Of a stretch of 64,000 nt of DNA, positions 1-7,755 are shown piece by piece (the stretch's first letter is position 1; every line of letters begins with the position of its first letter). A program made the translations under genes and the position numbers. The DNA comes from an uncultured Draconibacterium sp. (GTDB lineage: Bacteria > Bacteroidota > Bacteroidia > Bacteroidales > Prolixibacteraceae). Location: the NCBI RefSeq assembly GCF_963676735.1, contig NZ_OY781464.1, forward strand, positions 3,443,001 to 3,507,000. Reading direction: 5' to 3'. A model generated the notes under the pieces. That model was not told the DNA's origin and did not search any database. It worked only from the letters and a program-made list of their open reading frames with translations.

Positions 1-353
1 AATGACTCTTTTATTCCGCCAATATTTCTTAAAAGCAACTCATGTTCTTCAATCATTTCGCACTTGTATGAATCAGCTAACTCTAGTTTGTTTAACCATC
101 CACAAATCTGATTATCAACATTGTCCCATGCGAATAAAATATATGACTCCGAATCAATTTCAACATTTGACACTCGTGCTTTTTGAATCAGTCCACTTAA
201 TTTTGGAAAGGTTTTCTTAAACTCCTCACTAATCATTAATTCCGAGTCTTTAAAAACTATATCGCTATTTGGTTTCAGGAACCAAGAAACATCATTTCTA
301 AATGCTTCAAAGTCTCTGTTATTATCCATTTCTTTCTTTCTCCAAAGTTTCAT
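1..353 (-). CDS. Unrecognised protein, 5' part only (runs off left edge)
   Basis: An open minus-strand frame begins with ATG at 353 and stays open to the left edge, giving about 117 residues. A second in-frame ATG at 329 is preceded by a GGAGAAAG-like purine stretch and could be the true start. The product is acidic and soluble with no signal peptide or membrane segment. The visible end reads EEHELLLRNIGGIKES, faintly like SMI1/KNR4 (SUKH) immunity-type proteins, but that is a weak impression and I do not assign a family. The hairpin-rich, repeat-rich DNA to its right suggests an accessory region. Confidence 0.6.
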   Translation of the reverse strand, partial: MKLWRKKEMDNNRDFEAFRNDVSWFLKPNSDIVFKDSELMISEEFKKTFPKLSGLIQKARVSNVEIDSESYILFAWDNVDNQICGWLNKLELADSYKCEMIEEHELLLRNIGGIKES

Positions 354-402
354 GTTTGCAATCTCTTGTTTTTGCTTGCAGCTAACTACTGTACATCATC
401 AT

Positions 403-445
403 TGTTGTTACACCCCCATTTGGGGCAGATAACAACACTTGTTAT
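403..445. other. Two mutually exclusive hairpins
   Basis: GTTGTTA (404-410) can pair with TAACAAC (430-436), enclosing a CCCCA/TGGGG hairpin (414-425). ATAACAA (429-435) can instead pair with TTGTTAT (439-445) across a 3-nt loop. The two folds share 430-435, so only one can form. The site lies 50-90 bp upstream of the partial gene at 353. Function is unknown; it could be a recombination-site remnant or an attenuator-like element. Confidence 0.4.
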
Positions 446-643
446 GTTTATTGTGATTAACTGGTGGTATTTCAGGGTAGGTATTCAACGGGCTGATTCT
501 TTTTGGTTTAAAGTTAGCATTACTGTTTAACAAAAGCAATATGGCTTCGGCGAAAAAAATGAGAATACAACAGTAAAGGCTAAAGCTCATTTACCGGCGT
601 AAGTTCACTAACCCCTGGCTTAAGCCCTAATTAGCCCCGTAAC

Positions 644-853
644 CGTTTGGTTAAACTCCCACCCAAGGTCGGGGCAAGGCTTAACCGTTTGGTTATGGCT
701 TCGCCTGGCACCATTTTATGCTTTAAACGTTTGGTTAAGGCCTCTCCTGAAGTCGGGGCGAGGCTTAACCGTTTGGTTACGCCCCAAAAAAGTGTCTGGT
801 GGAGGTTTAAACGTTTGGTTACGCCACGAACTGAAGAAACAGCGCCATAAAGG
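644..853. repeat. 42-bp tandem repeat array, 5 units
   Basis: The core CGTTTGGTTA occurs at 644, 686, 728, 770 and 812, an exact 42-bp spacing. The cores are conserved and the rest of each unit is diverged. Units 1 and 3 share a GGTCGGGGCAAGGCTTAAC-like second half, while units 2 and 4 end in TTTAAA, so there is also an 84-bp higher order. Because 42 is a multiple of 3 a frame stays open, but it would start at a TTG inside the repeat, so I treat this as intergenic repeat DNA. The rest of 354-1007 holds no gene that I can support. Confidence 0.85.
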
Positions 854-1007
854 TTTGTTTATGTTCGACAGCAGGCGTTAACCTTTGGCGTTAACTTTTG
901 ATTTATTGTAACTTACATCAATAAAACTTACCAAAGCTCAACGATCACACCATTAACCCGTGTACCGATGCGATGGTAACCTTAACAAACATTAAAAATC
1001 AACTATT

Positions 1008-1730
1008 ATGATTGAAAAGATTATTTTCAACAGCCGTACAACTGAAATTGATGCGGCAAGTATGCGCTTAATTGGCGCTTACCAAAACACTTCGTTAAGT
1101 GCTGATGCGCATTTAAGCGCCATGTTTACCGATCTTGAATCGGGGTCGGCCCTGCTAACCGCTGCCATTAACCGCATGAAAGCCGAAAGCGAACTGGAAG
1201 CCAAAGACGAAGTGCGCGACCAGCAGCTTAGGGCCTTGTTCTACCTGGTAAAAGGCTTTTTGTATCATCCGCAGGCCAATGTAAAAAGTGCCGCCAAAAC
1301 GGTGGATAAGGTACTTGAGCATTATGGCCTCAACATCACCGGCGAAAGTTATTCCATTGAATCGTCGTTAATCGCCTCTTTGCTCGACGACCTGGGTAAA
1401 CAAAAATTACAGGACGCCATTGCCCTCTTGCCCGGATGCGCCGAGGTAAAAGCTGCCTTACAGGCTGCCCAGACCGACTTTGAAACCACCCGTATTGCTT
1501 ACGAAGAAGAAAAGGCACACGAAAGTACCGAACAAAATGCAACTACACTTAAAAAAGCTGTGGTTGCTGTTATAAACGAGCGTATTGTGGTGTATATGCG
1601 TGCCATGGAACTGGTGGATGAGCCCACTTATGGCGCTTTTGCCCGCACCATTGCCACCATTATTGCCGAGAACAACGAGGTGGTTAAAAAACGCTGGAAA
1701 ACACCCGAAAAAGAAACTGTTACCCCGTAA
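1008..1730 (+). CDS. DUF6261 family protein
   Basis: A 240-residue soluble, mostly helical protein with no signal peptide or membrane segment. The overall pattern, including N-terminal IIFNSRTTEIDAASMRLIGAY and a C-terminal ENNEVVKKRW, resembles the DUF6261 family of Bacteroidota, whose function is not known. I make the family call from memory of its appearance, so it is moderate. It sits between a tandem-repeat array and a 741-bp duplication, in a part of the window with no housekeeping genes. The stop lies only a few bases before the first duplicated unit begins. GC content is slightly higher than in the flanking repeats. Confidence 0.65.
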   Translation: MIEKIIFNSRTTEIDAASMRLIGAYQNTSLSADAHLSAMFTDLESGSALLTAAINRMKAESELEAKDEVRDQQLRALFYLVKGFLYHPQANVKSAAKTVDKVLEHYGLNITGESYSIESSLIASLLDDLGKQKLQDAIALLPGCAEVKAALQAAQTDFETTRIAYEEEKAHESTEQNATTLKKAVVAVINERIVVYMRAMELVDEPTYGAFARTIATIIAENNEVVKKRWKTPEKETVTP

Positions 1731-1790
1731 GGGGGGCTCCTCTATCCCTCGTTTGCAACGATTTTAATAAAAACCAATCCCCCTTTTTAT

Positions 1791-1872
1791 TCCCCCTTCG
1801 CCAAGGGGGACGAGCAGCGGCCCATCCTCCTTTAGGTAAAGGAGGTGTCCCGATTGTATCGGGACGGAGGAT
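1791..1872. repeat. REP-like multi-hairpin element (copy 1; second copy at 2532-2613)
   Basis: Three adjacent near-perfect hairpins: TCCCCCTT/AAGGGGGA (1791-1810), CCTCCTTTA/TAAAGGAGG (1826-1845) and GTCCCGAT/ATCGGGAC (1847-1865). An outer pairing, ATCCTCC (1824-1830) with GGAGGAT (1866-1872), can enclose the last two. Further hairpins follow at 1908-1930 and 1990-2011 (CCCCTCGTT/AACGAGGGG). This is the look of REP/BIME sequences mobilised by RAYT transposases; no transposase gene is in the window. Confidence 0.65.
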
Positions 1873-2050
1873 TAGATTGAGCGTGTTGCTGTACCAATCC
1901 CTCCTCTATCCCTTGTTTGCAACGAGGGATGAACGTATTGTCGTTTGCAACGACTTTAACAAAAGCATTAAAAATGCTTATGCTGCTAACCCCTCGTTCG
2001 GAAACGAGGGGCAGATGGGGGTTGTTCCAGTCCCGGCATACCAACATACA

Positions 2051-2079
2051 AAAAGCCCGGCATTAAATACCGGGCTTTT
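2051..2079 (-). terminator. Intrinsic terminator of small lipoprotein copy 1
   Basis: A 10-bp perfect stem AAAAGCCCGG/CCGGGCTTTT with a 9-nt loop, about 45 bp past the lipoprotein stop. It is symmetrical and could act in both directions. Confidence 0.85.
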
Positions 2080-2125
2080 CATCAATCAATTGTTCAATCT
2101 AAATTCAAATGCCATTAACTCGTCC

Positions 2126-2284
2126 TTATTCAGGATTTACTATTGGAGGCTGCTCTGGCGAGACCTCAATGGGCGGAGAAACATTTGGCTCCTCGTAGTA
2201 ATAATCGTCGGAACATGATGCCATTGTTACTCCAATACCTGCTAATAATACAAATGCTACTGCTAATCTTTTTAAATTTTTCAT
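2126..2284 (-). CDS. Small lipoprotein, copy 1
   Basis: A 52-residue product: a charged MKNLKR start, a hydrophobic stretch, then the lipobox-like MASC at residues 21-24, so a mature lipoprotein of about 29 residues is predicted. The mature part is acidic and proline-rich (SDDYYYEEP, then several PPI motifs). An independent rho-type terminator follows at 2051-2079, which supports a real minus-strand transcript. The whole gene is repeated 741 bp further on with an identical product. No family is recognised. The opposing 113-residue plus-strand frame covers hairpins and is not credible. Confidence 0.7.
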   Translation of the reverse strand: MKNLKRLAVAFVLLAGIGVTMASCSDDYYYEEPNVSPPIEVSPEQPPIVNPE

Positions 2285-2791
2285 CGTTCTAAATTTTAAT
2301 TGTTATTACTGTTTGTTTTAATGTTCGATACAAAGATGCAGGCTTTTGGCCCGGTATTTTGCTCCTGTACGGCCAGGTGAAATCCCAAAAAGTTCAAACA
2401 GAAAATAAATGACTTTTACAGGCACTTTTTTGCACCGTCATTTAGGGCGGTGATTTCAGTTTGAGATTGAAAACAGGCTCCTCTATCCCTTGTTTGCAAC
2501 GATTTTAATAAAAACCAATCCCCCTTTTTATTCCCCCTTCGCCAAGGGGGACGAGCAGCGGCCCGTCCTCCTTTAGGTAAAGGAGGTGTCCCGATTATAT
2601 CGGGACGGAGGATTAGCTTGAGCGTGTTGCTGTACCAATCCCTCCTCTATCCCTCGTTTGCAACGAGGGATGAACGTATTGTCGTTTGCAACGACTTTAA
2701 CAAAAGCATTAAAAATGCTTATGCTGCTAACCCCTCGTTCGGAAACGAGGGGCAGATGGGGGTTGTTCCAGTCCCGGCATACCAACATACA

Positions 2792-2820
2792 AAAAGCCCG
2801 GCATTAAATACCGGGCTTTT
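2792..2820 (-). terminator. Intrinsic terminator of small lipoprotein copy 2
   Basis: Exact second copy of the AAAAGCCCGG/CCGGGCTTTT hairpin, 741 bp downstream of the first. Confidence 0.85.
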
Positions 2821-2866
2821 CATCAATCAATTGTTCAATCTAAATTCAAATGCCATTAACTCGTCC

Positions 2867-3025
2867 TTATTCAGGATTTACTATTGGAGGCTGCTCTGGC
2901 GAGACCTCAATGGGCGGAGAAACATTTGGCTCCTCGTAGTAATAATCGTCGGAACATGATGCCATTGTTACTCCAATACCTGCTAATAATACAAATGCTA
3001 CTGCTAATCTTTTTAAATTTTTCAT
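2867..3025 (-). CDS. Small lipoprotein, copy 2
   Basis: Identical 52-residue product to the copy at 2126-2284, in the second unit of the 741-bp duplication, with the same terminator and the same upstream DNA. Keeping two intact copies suggests either a very recent duplication or a dosage benefit; the sequence cannot separate these. The precursor has a charged N-terminus, a hydrophobic signal segment, Cys at residue 24 and a short acidic proline-rich tail. Expected location is the outer membrane or periplasmic face. Confidence 0.7.
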   Translation of the reverse strand: MKNLKRLAVAFVLLAGIGVTMASCSDDYYYEEPNVSPPIEVSPEQPPIVNPE

Positions 3026-3507
3026 CGTTCTAAATTTTAATTGTTATTACTGTTTGTTTTAATGTTCGATACAAAGATGCAGGCTTTTGGCCCGGCATTT
3101 TGCTCCTGTACGGCCAGGTGAAATCCCAAAAAATTCAAACAGAAAATAAATGACTTTTACAGGCACTTTTTTGCACCGTCATTTAGGGCGGTGATTTCAG
3201 TTTGAGATTGAAAACAGGCTTCTCTATCCCTTGTTTGCAACGATTTTAACAAAAGCATTAAAAATGCTAAAGCTGCTAACCTCTCGTTCGGAAACGAGGG
3301 GCAGATGGATTTTAATTTTTAGTGTTATTACTGCTACAAAAGCAGTTTGCTACCGCCTGCTCATTTAGCCCATAAAGTTCAAAGGGTAGTCTAAAAATCC
3401 GATACATCTGTAAGTCAAATCTTCGACTTTTTTGCACGCAATAGCCCGGAGATGGTTGTGAACATAAATCATTTACACTATTTTTAGTAGGCTAAATTAT
3501 TATAAAC

Positions 3508-4494
3508 ATGAATAATCAGGAAAAAGTAGTTTTACGCTTAAAAGAAGGAAGAACGATCAATTATTTTGAATCGTTAAAACAAGCTCTTGGCGGCGAATAC
3601 TCCGATAATTATTACGAGCTGATTCAAGGAAGGACCGATATTCGGTTTTATAACTTTCCGATCATTCCCGGATTTGATATTTTATTGAATTCGGCCAAAC
3701 ACTATCAAGCTGTTGAAATGATCAGGGAAGCCGATGACAATCCTGATTATTTTCATTTCTACCTGTTAAAAGAAGGACAAATCGATCAGCGTTTTGAAAA
3801 TCAGGAACAGCTAATGGAAGCAGGAACCTCAACAGGCGTTTTTATTAATAACGGATTATTTCCGATGCGGGCCCAATTTCCGGCCAACACACCGCTAAAA
3901 TCATTGGGTTTTAAAGTAACTAAAGAAGCCTTAAGCAAACTAATTCCAGAAGCTTGCGAAACACTTGAGACACTTTTCGATACTGACGCTCCTATTGCTT
4001 ACCATACGCATTTACCCGAGGAGTTACGATCGATGATCGACGATATATTTTATTACAAAAAAAGCGAATTCGGACGCATTCCGCTGGTTATGGCACGCGG
4101 CCTCGAAATATTTACCGTGTTAATGCGTTCGGTGCGCAAACTGGTTGACAAAGACGAGCTGCACGGCCTTCATATTGATGATTACCAGCGTTTGTTAAAA
4201 ATAAAAGACCAGTTGTTGGCGAGTTTCGACCAGCGCATTAGTGTTGAAGGACTGGCCGATGAGTTTGGCATTAGCGTATCGAAACTTAAACGCGATTTTA
4301 AAACACTATTTAATACCTCGGTGTACCAATTTTACACCCATGCCCGAATGGACGAAGCTTATCGCAGGTTAAAATCAGGGAACTTCTCGGTTATGGAAGT
4401 TGGCTACGATTTGGGCTACCAAAACCTGTCGAAGTTCTCGTCGATGTTTAAAAAGGTAAAAGGTATTAACCCTAAAGATGTGATGCCGGTGTAA
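3508..4494 (+). CDS. AraC family transcriptional regulator
   Basis: A 328-residue DNA-binding regulator. The last ~95 residues form the AraC double helix-turn-helix: a first helix pair around ISVEGLADEFGISVSKLKRDF and a second with the family signature around VGYDLGYQNLSKFSSMFKK and GINPKD. The N-terminal ~230 residues are not a recognisable sugar-binding cupin and may sense another ligand. It has no membrane segment. It converges on the DUF3124/octaheme cytochrome pair rather than sharing an operon with it, so its target is unclear. The gene follows the duplicated accessory region. Confidence 0.9.
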   Translation: MNNQEKVVLRLKEGRTINYFESLKQALGGEYSDNYYELIQGRTDIRFYNFPIIPGFDILLNSAKHYQAVEMIREADDNPDYFHFYLLKEGQIDQRFENQEQLMEAGTSTGVFINNGLFPMRAQFPANTPLKSLGFKVTKEALSKLIPEACETLETLFDTDAPIAYHTHLPEELRSMIDDIFYYKKSEFGRIPLVMARGLEIFTVLMRSVRKLVDKDELHGLHIDDYQRLLKIKDQLLASFDQRISVEGLADEFGISVSKLKRDFKTLFNTSVYQFYTHARMDEAYRRLKSGNFSVMEVGYDLGYQNLSKFSSMFKKVKGINPKDVMPV

Positions 4495-4527
4495 AAACAA
4501 ATGCTGCATAAAATCAGGAAGTCTGAT

Positions 4528-5037
4528 TTATTTTATTCGCTTGTCCTGTGTTACAAACGACAAGCCCATTTGTCCGTAGGTAGAAATCATTACCGCCTCG
4601 AAAACAGGATCGCTGGCTGAGGTCTCTTTATACCACTGAAAAATCAGATTGGCTCCCGTTCCCCCCTCATTATCGGCATGGTCGATAATAATTTCAACCG
4701 TTTCCATGGGCCGGATAAAAACCGGGTGGCTGATATACTTACGAATACAATCGCCTTTGGTATTGTAGTAATCAATTTTATCGATATAAAGCGTAGCCTT
4801 TACATTCGGATTACGCATACTTACCGTAGTGGTTAAATTTACCCGGCGCTCCTCCGACTTGGTATAAATTTGTGGATAAACCGACAAGTAGCTCGTTCCC
4901 ATTTCAAGCGTGTCGGGAACCGGCTTTACTACTTCTCTTTTCTCCCAGTTTTGAACTTTATTTGGTACAACCTTAGCTTCCTGCTTACAGGAAAACAGCA
5001 TGCTTGCCAGCAGTAATACACCGAACAAATACTTCAT
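4528..5037 (-). CDS. DUF3124 lipoprotein
   Basis: The ATG at 5037 gives a good lipoprotein signal (MKYLFGVLLLASMLFSC); a longer frame to 5058 would need a TTG and would spoil the signal peptide. The mature domain matches DUF3124: YLSVYPQIY near the start, an SMRNPN motif, DYYNTKGDCIRKY, and GGTGANLIFQW. Function of the family is unknown. It lies 75 bp downstream of the octaheme cytochrome gene on the same strand, so co-transcription is likely and a role at the outer membrane or periplasm next to that redox protein is an inference. Confidence 0.85.
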   Translation of the reverse strand: MKYLFGVLLLASMLFSCKQEAKVVPNKVQNWEKREVVKPVPDTLEMGTSYLSVYPQIYTKSEERRVNLTTTVSMRNPNVKATLYIDKIDYYNTKGDCIRKYISHPVFIRPMETVEIIIDHADNEGGTGANLIFQWYKETSASDPVFEAVMISTYGQMGLSFVTQDKRIK

Positions 5038-5112
5038 TGTTTTAGCTTTTATGCTCAAATGTAATAAAAACCGGAATGGAAAAAAATGAGTGTTTCGTAT
5101 AACCCCGGATTT

Positions 5113-7473
5113 CTACATACTTTGCTGCAACATGGTAATCGATTGCTGCAGTGCGGCACGGTCCTGGGCCGAAATACCTTCCACTTTCAGCGCATCTTTA
5201 TATAATTTTAAGGCCATATTTTTGTTGCCCTCGCGCAGGTAAATGTCGGCTAAAAAGCTGGTTGCTGTTAAATAGCCCGGATTGCTTTTAATAATTTGCT
5301 GTAATGTTTTTTTGGCGGCGCTGGTTTGGCCGTTCTGCGATTGGTAATAAGCCAGCGTGTAGGCATAATCCGGGTCGTTGGGACGAGCCTTGTACGCCAG
5401 TGAAGCATATTTTACTGCCGCTGCCAAATCGCCACGTTGCGCCACAATTACACTCAGGTTTTTAGCTGCTACGGGTTGATTCCCGGGGTTGGCATTTACA
5501 GCAGCAGATAAAGCTTTTTCGGCTTCATCTAAACGGCCCTGCTCGGCTAATAGCAAGCCAAGGTTCAGGTTGGCAGCTTCGTTGTCTGCATCGTATTCCA
5601 GAACCCTTTTCAGATTTTCCTCGGCTTTTTGGTTGTTCCCTACATACGAATAAAGCACACTGCTGTTAATAAGCGGCATTAACGACTCGGGGTACAAACG
5701 TGCTGCTGTTTCGTACGAGTTTAGTGCGGCCTGTGCATCGCCTTTGTTTTGGTGATACAAGCCCAGGTTGTAATGGTTACTCCAGTTATCGGTACGGGCG
5801 GTCATCGAGGCCACATATTCCTGCTCAGCTTTATCAATAATCGTTTTTTGTTCGGCAGTAAAAGTATCTTCCGGAAACATTAGTATAGCATTGGCAGCCT
5901 GGATACGCACCAGCCTGATTTCATCCTGACAGGCTTGCAGCAAGGCATTTTTTGCATCGTCGGTAAAAATACCACTCAGCCCATAAGCTGCCGATGAACG
6001 TATCAGTTCCGATTGGTTATTTAAAGCTTCAATTAATACACCGGCTTTTGATGCATCGGGGTAGTTACCCAACAGGCGGATTAAAGAATTGGCCACTACA
6101 TCATCCGTTTTCGGATTTCGAATGTAAGCAAACATTTTGTCCACATTTTTCCATTCGTTGTCGCGGGCTTCTTTAATCAGCTGGGCCCATTTCAGGGTTT
6201 CATCCTGGTAATTGCCGTTGGGGCGTGCTTTTACAATTTCGTTGGCCCATTGGGGCGATTTATCAGAGTGGCACTGGTTACAGGCATTTGGCGAACCAAA
6301 TTTAATGGTAGCCTCGGGCATTGGTGGCCTAAACGAGTGGTCGCTACGCAGAAAACGGCCCACAAACTCTCGCTTGGGCATATGGCAACTCAGGCAAGTT
6401 AATCCTGCCTCGGCCGGATGACCGGTATGGGTTTCCAGGTCTTCGTTACGGTTATTGTGGCACTGCAGGCACGATTGATCAGGATTATCCTTATTACGGT
6501 CGCGCCCACTTGATGTATGACAAGTAACACAGTGCAGCTGACTTTCGTCCACGCAGGGGTTCATCATCCATTCGGTCATGGTATAATTTTCTCCCAGCGA
6601 TCGACCGTCGGCATAAAAGTCGCGGTCTTCAAGTGTGGTTATGTTGTAATTATCAAAATATTTGTCGCCGGGCATGTAGCTGGGTGTAATGGGTGTCATT
6701 TTTGCATGGCAAGGGGCGCAGGCATCGTTGTGTTGCTCCTGGGTAAATACCGAGGTGCTAATCAAGCCCAGTTCTTTGGCCTCCTCGCCTTCTTTCAGGT
6801 CTTTAAAAATGCGCACATGGTCTCCGCCCGGCCCATGGCAGGTTTCGCAGTTAATACCGGCCTCGCGCCAGGTAGTATGATAGGTTTCGCTTGCCAAATC
6901 AAAATTGGTACTCAACTGGCTAATGTGGCAGCTGTAACAACCGGTATTAAAAGCAAACATGGCATCCTTCCACGGTAGTGCTTCATCATCAGGGTATTCA
7001 TCGCCAAAATGCCGGATACCGGCTTCGGGGTAGTTAAACCATTCTTTGCGGTTGGCATCGTAGGCCAACGGAATATTCTGGAGCTTTCCCTTCTCAAAAG
7101 GGGTAAGAAAACAATAAACATTATGCCCCCCCATGGCCCATAGAACGTCGTAAGTTTCAATTAAACGGTCGCCATTGCGTTCGTACATTACCATTGTTGA
7201 ATCTAAAAATTCTACAGTAAAAAGGTGTCCTTCCACATCAATTGGCTTACTGTTGGGTAATTGGTGTTTAGCAATAAAAGCAGCGTTAATTGGCATCATT
7301 GCCTGGCCATGATAGGATGGTTCCCAGAGCTGGTAAAAATTTTCGTGGCATTCGCGACAACTTTCCGAGCCGGCATAATCATTTTCTCCGTTCGTTTTTG
7401 TTCTTGTTTTGCACGAGAAAATCGATATTACCGCTATTGCAAACAAGGCCGGTTTTATAAATTTCCGAATCAT
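5113..7473 (-). CDS. Octaheme c-type cytochrome lipoprotein with HEAT-like and TPR regions
   Basis: 786 residues. An N-terminal signal with Cys21 in a lipobox (SIFSC) is followed by eight CxxCH heme-binding motifs between residues 39 and about 400: CRECH, CYSCH, CETCH, CAPCH, CVTCH, CLQCH, CLSCH and CNQCH. Residues ~430-540 look like HEAT-type repeats (GNYPDASKAGVLIEAL, SSAAYGLSGIF). From about 565 to the end there are several TPR units (NLGLYHQNKGDAQAALNSYETAARLYP). Expected site is the periplasm, anchored to the outer membrane. The substrate is unknown; related multiheme proteins reduce nitrogen or sulfur compounds or pass electrons. A DUF3124 lipoprotein follows. Confidence 0.9.
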   Translation of the reverse strand: MIRKFIKPALFAIAVISIFSCKTRTKTNGENDYAGSESCRECHENFYQLWEPSYHGQAMMPINAAFIAKHQLPNSKPIDVEGHLFTVEFLDSTMVMYERNGDRLIETYDVLWAMGGHNVYCFLTPFEKGKLQNIPLAYDANRKEWFNYPEAGIRHFGDEYPDDEALPWKDAMFAFNTGCYSCHISQLSTNFDLASETYHTTWREAGINCETCHGPGGDHVRIFKDLKEGEEAKELGLISTSVFTQEQHNDACAPCHAKMTPITPSYMPGDKYFDNYNITTLEDRDFYADGRSLGENYTMTEWMMNPCVDESQLHCVTCHTSSGRDRNKDNPDQSCLQCHNNRNEDLETHTGHPAEAGLTCLSCHMPKREFVGRFLRSDHSFRPPMPEATIKFGSPNACNQCHSDKSPQWANEIVKARPNGNYQDETLKWAQLIKEARDNEWKNVDKMFAYIRNPKTDDVVANSLIRLLGNYPDASKAGVLIEALNNQSELIRSSAAYGLSGIFTDDAKNALLQACQDEIRLVRIQAANAILMFPEDTFTAEQKTIIDKAEQEYVASMTARTDNWSNHYNLGLYHQNKGDAQAALNSYETAARLYPESLMPLINSSVLYSYVGNNQKAEENLKRVLEYDADNEAANLNLGLLLAEQGRLDEAEKALSAAVNANPGNQPVAAKNLSVIVAQRGDLAAAVKYASLAYKARPNDPDYAYTLAYYQSQNGQTSAAKKTLQQIIKSNPGYLTATSFLADIYLREGNKNMALKLYKDALKVEGISAQDRAALQQSITMLQQSM

Positions 7474-7755
7474 GGTTTGTTCTTTTAAGTTGCTACAAAT
7501 ATTGCGATTATTTGAGAAAGAATGAGTCTAAATGCGCGTGTAACAGCTTATTTAGAATGGCATTGAAAGGGTACGACTCACCAAACAGGATGAAAAATTG
7601 CTATTCGGAAAATTCGGAAGATAGTTTAACTTTGCAGCAGATCCAAAAGGGCGTAAACGTTTGAGTTTTGAAGAAGAGCAAATCGATAAGCGTCTGCTTC
7701 AGTGAAGGTCTGTTAGTAAGATGAAGTTTAATTGAGGTATCTAAAAAATTTATTT

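Larger units (their letters stand above)
1735..3310. repeat. 741-bp tandem duplication (two full copies plus a 94-bp partial third)
   Basis: Copy 1 spans 1735-2475, copy 2 spans 2476-3216, and a partial third copy spans 3217 to about 3310. Copies 1 and 2 differ at only a handful of positions. Each copy holds REP-like hairpins, a minus-strand 52-residue lipoprotein gene and its terminator. The partial copy joins the early GCAACGATTTTAA segment directly to the later GCAACGACTTTAAC segment, as expected from recombination between the two internal TTTGCAACGA repeats. The duplication is recent, judged from the near identity. From 3311 to 3507 I see nothing beyond the AraC gene leader. Confidence 0.95.

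Noticed and set aside
403..445. Integron attC site
   Set aside because: No integrase, no cassette array and no standard core sites; only palindromes.
647..850. 67-residue frame over the 42-bp repeats
   Set aside because: It begins with TTG inside a repeat, and the frame is open only because 42 is a multiple of 3. Low-complexity translation and no neighbours of a coding kind.
1877..2959. Two identical 113-residue plus-strand frames
   Set aside because: They run over REP-like hairpins and a terminator and lie antisense to the lipoprotein genes. The similarity is due to the duplication.
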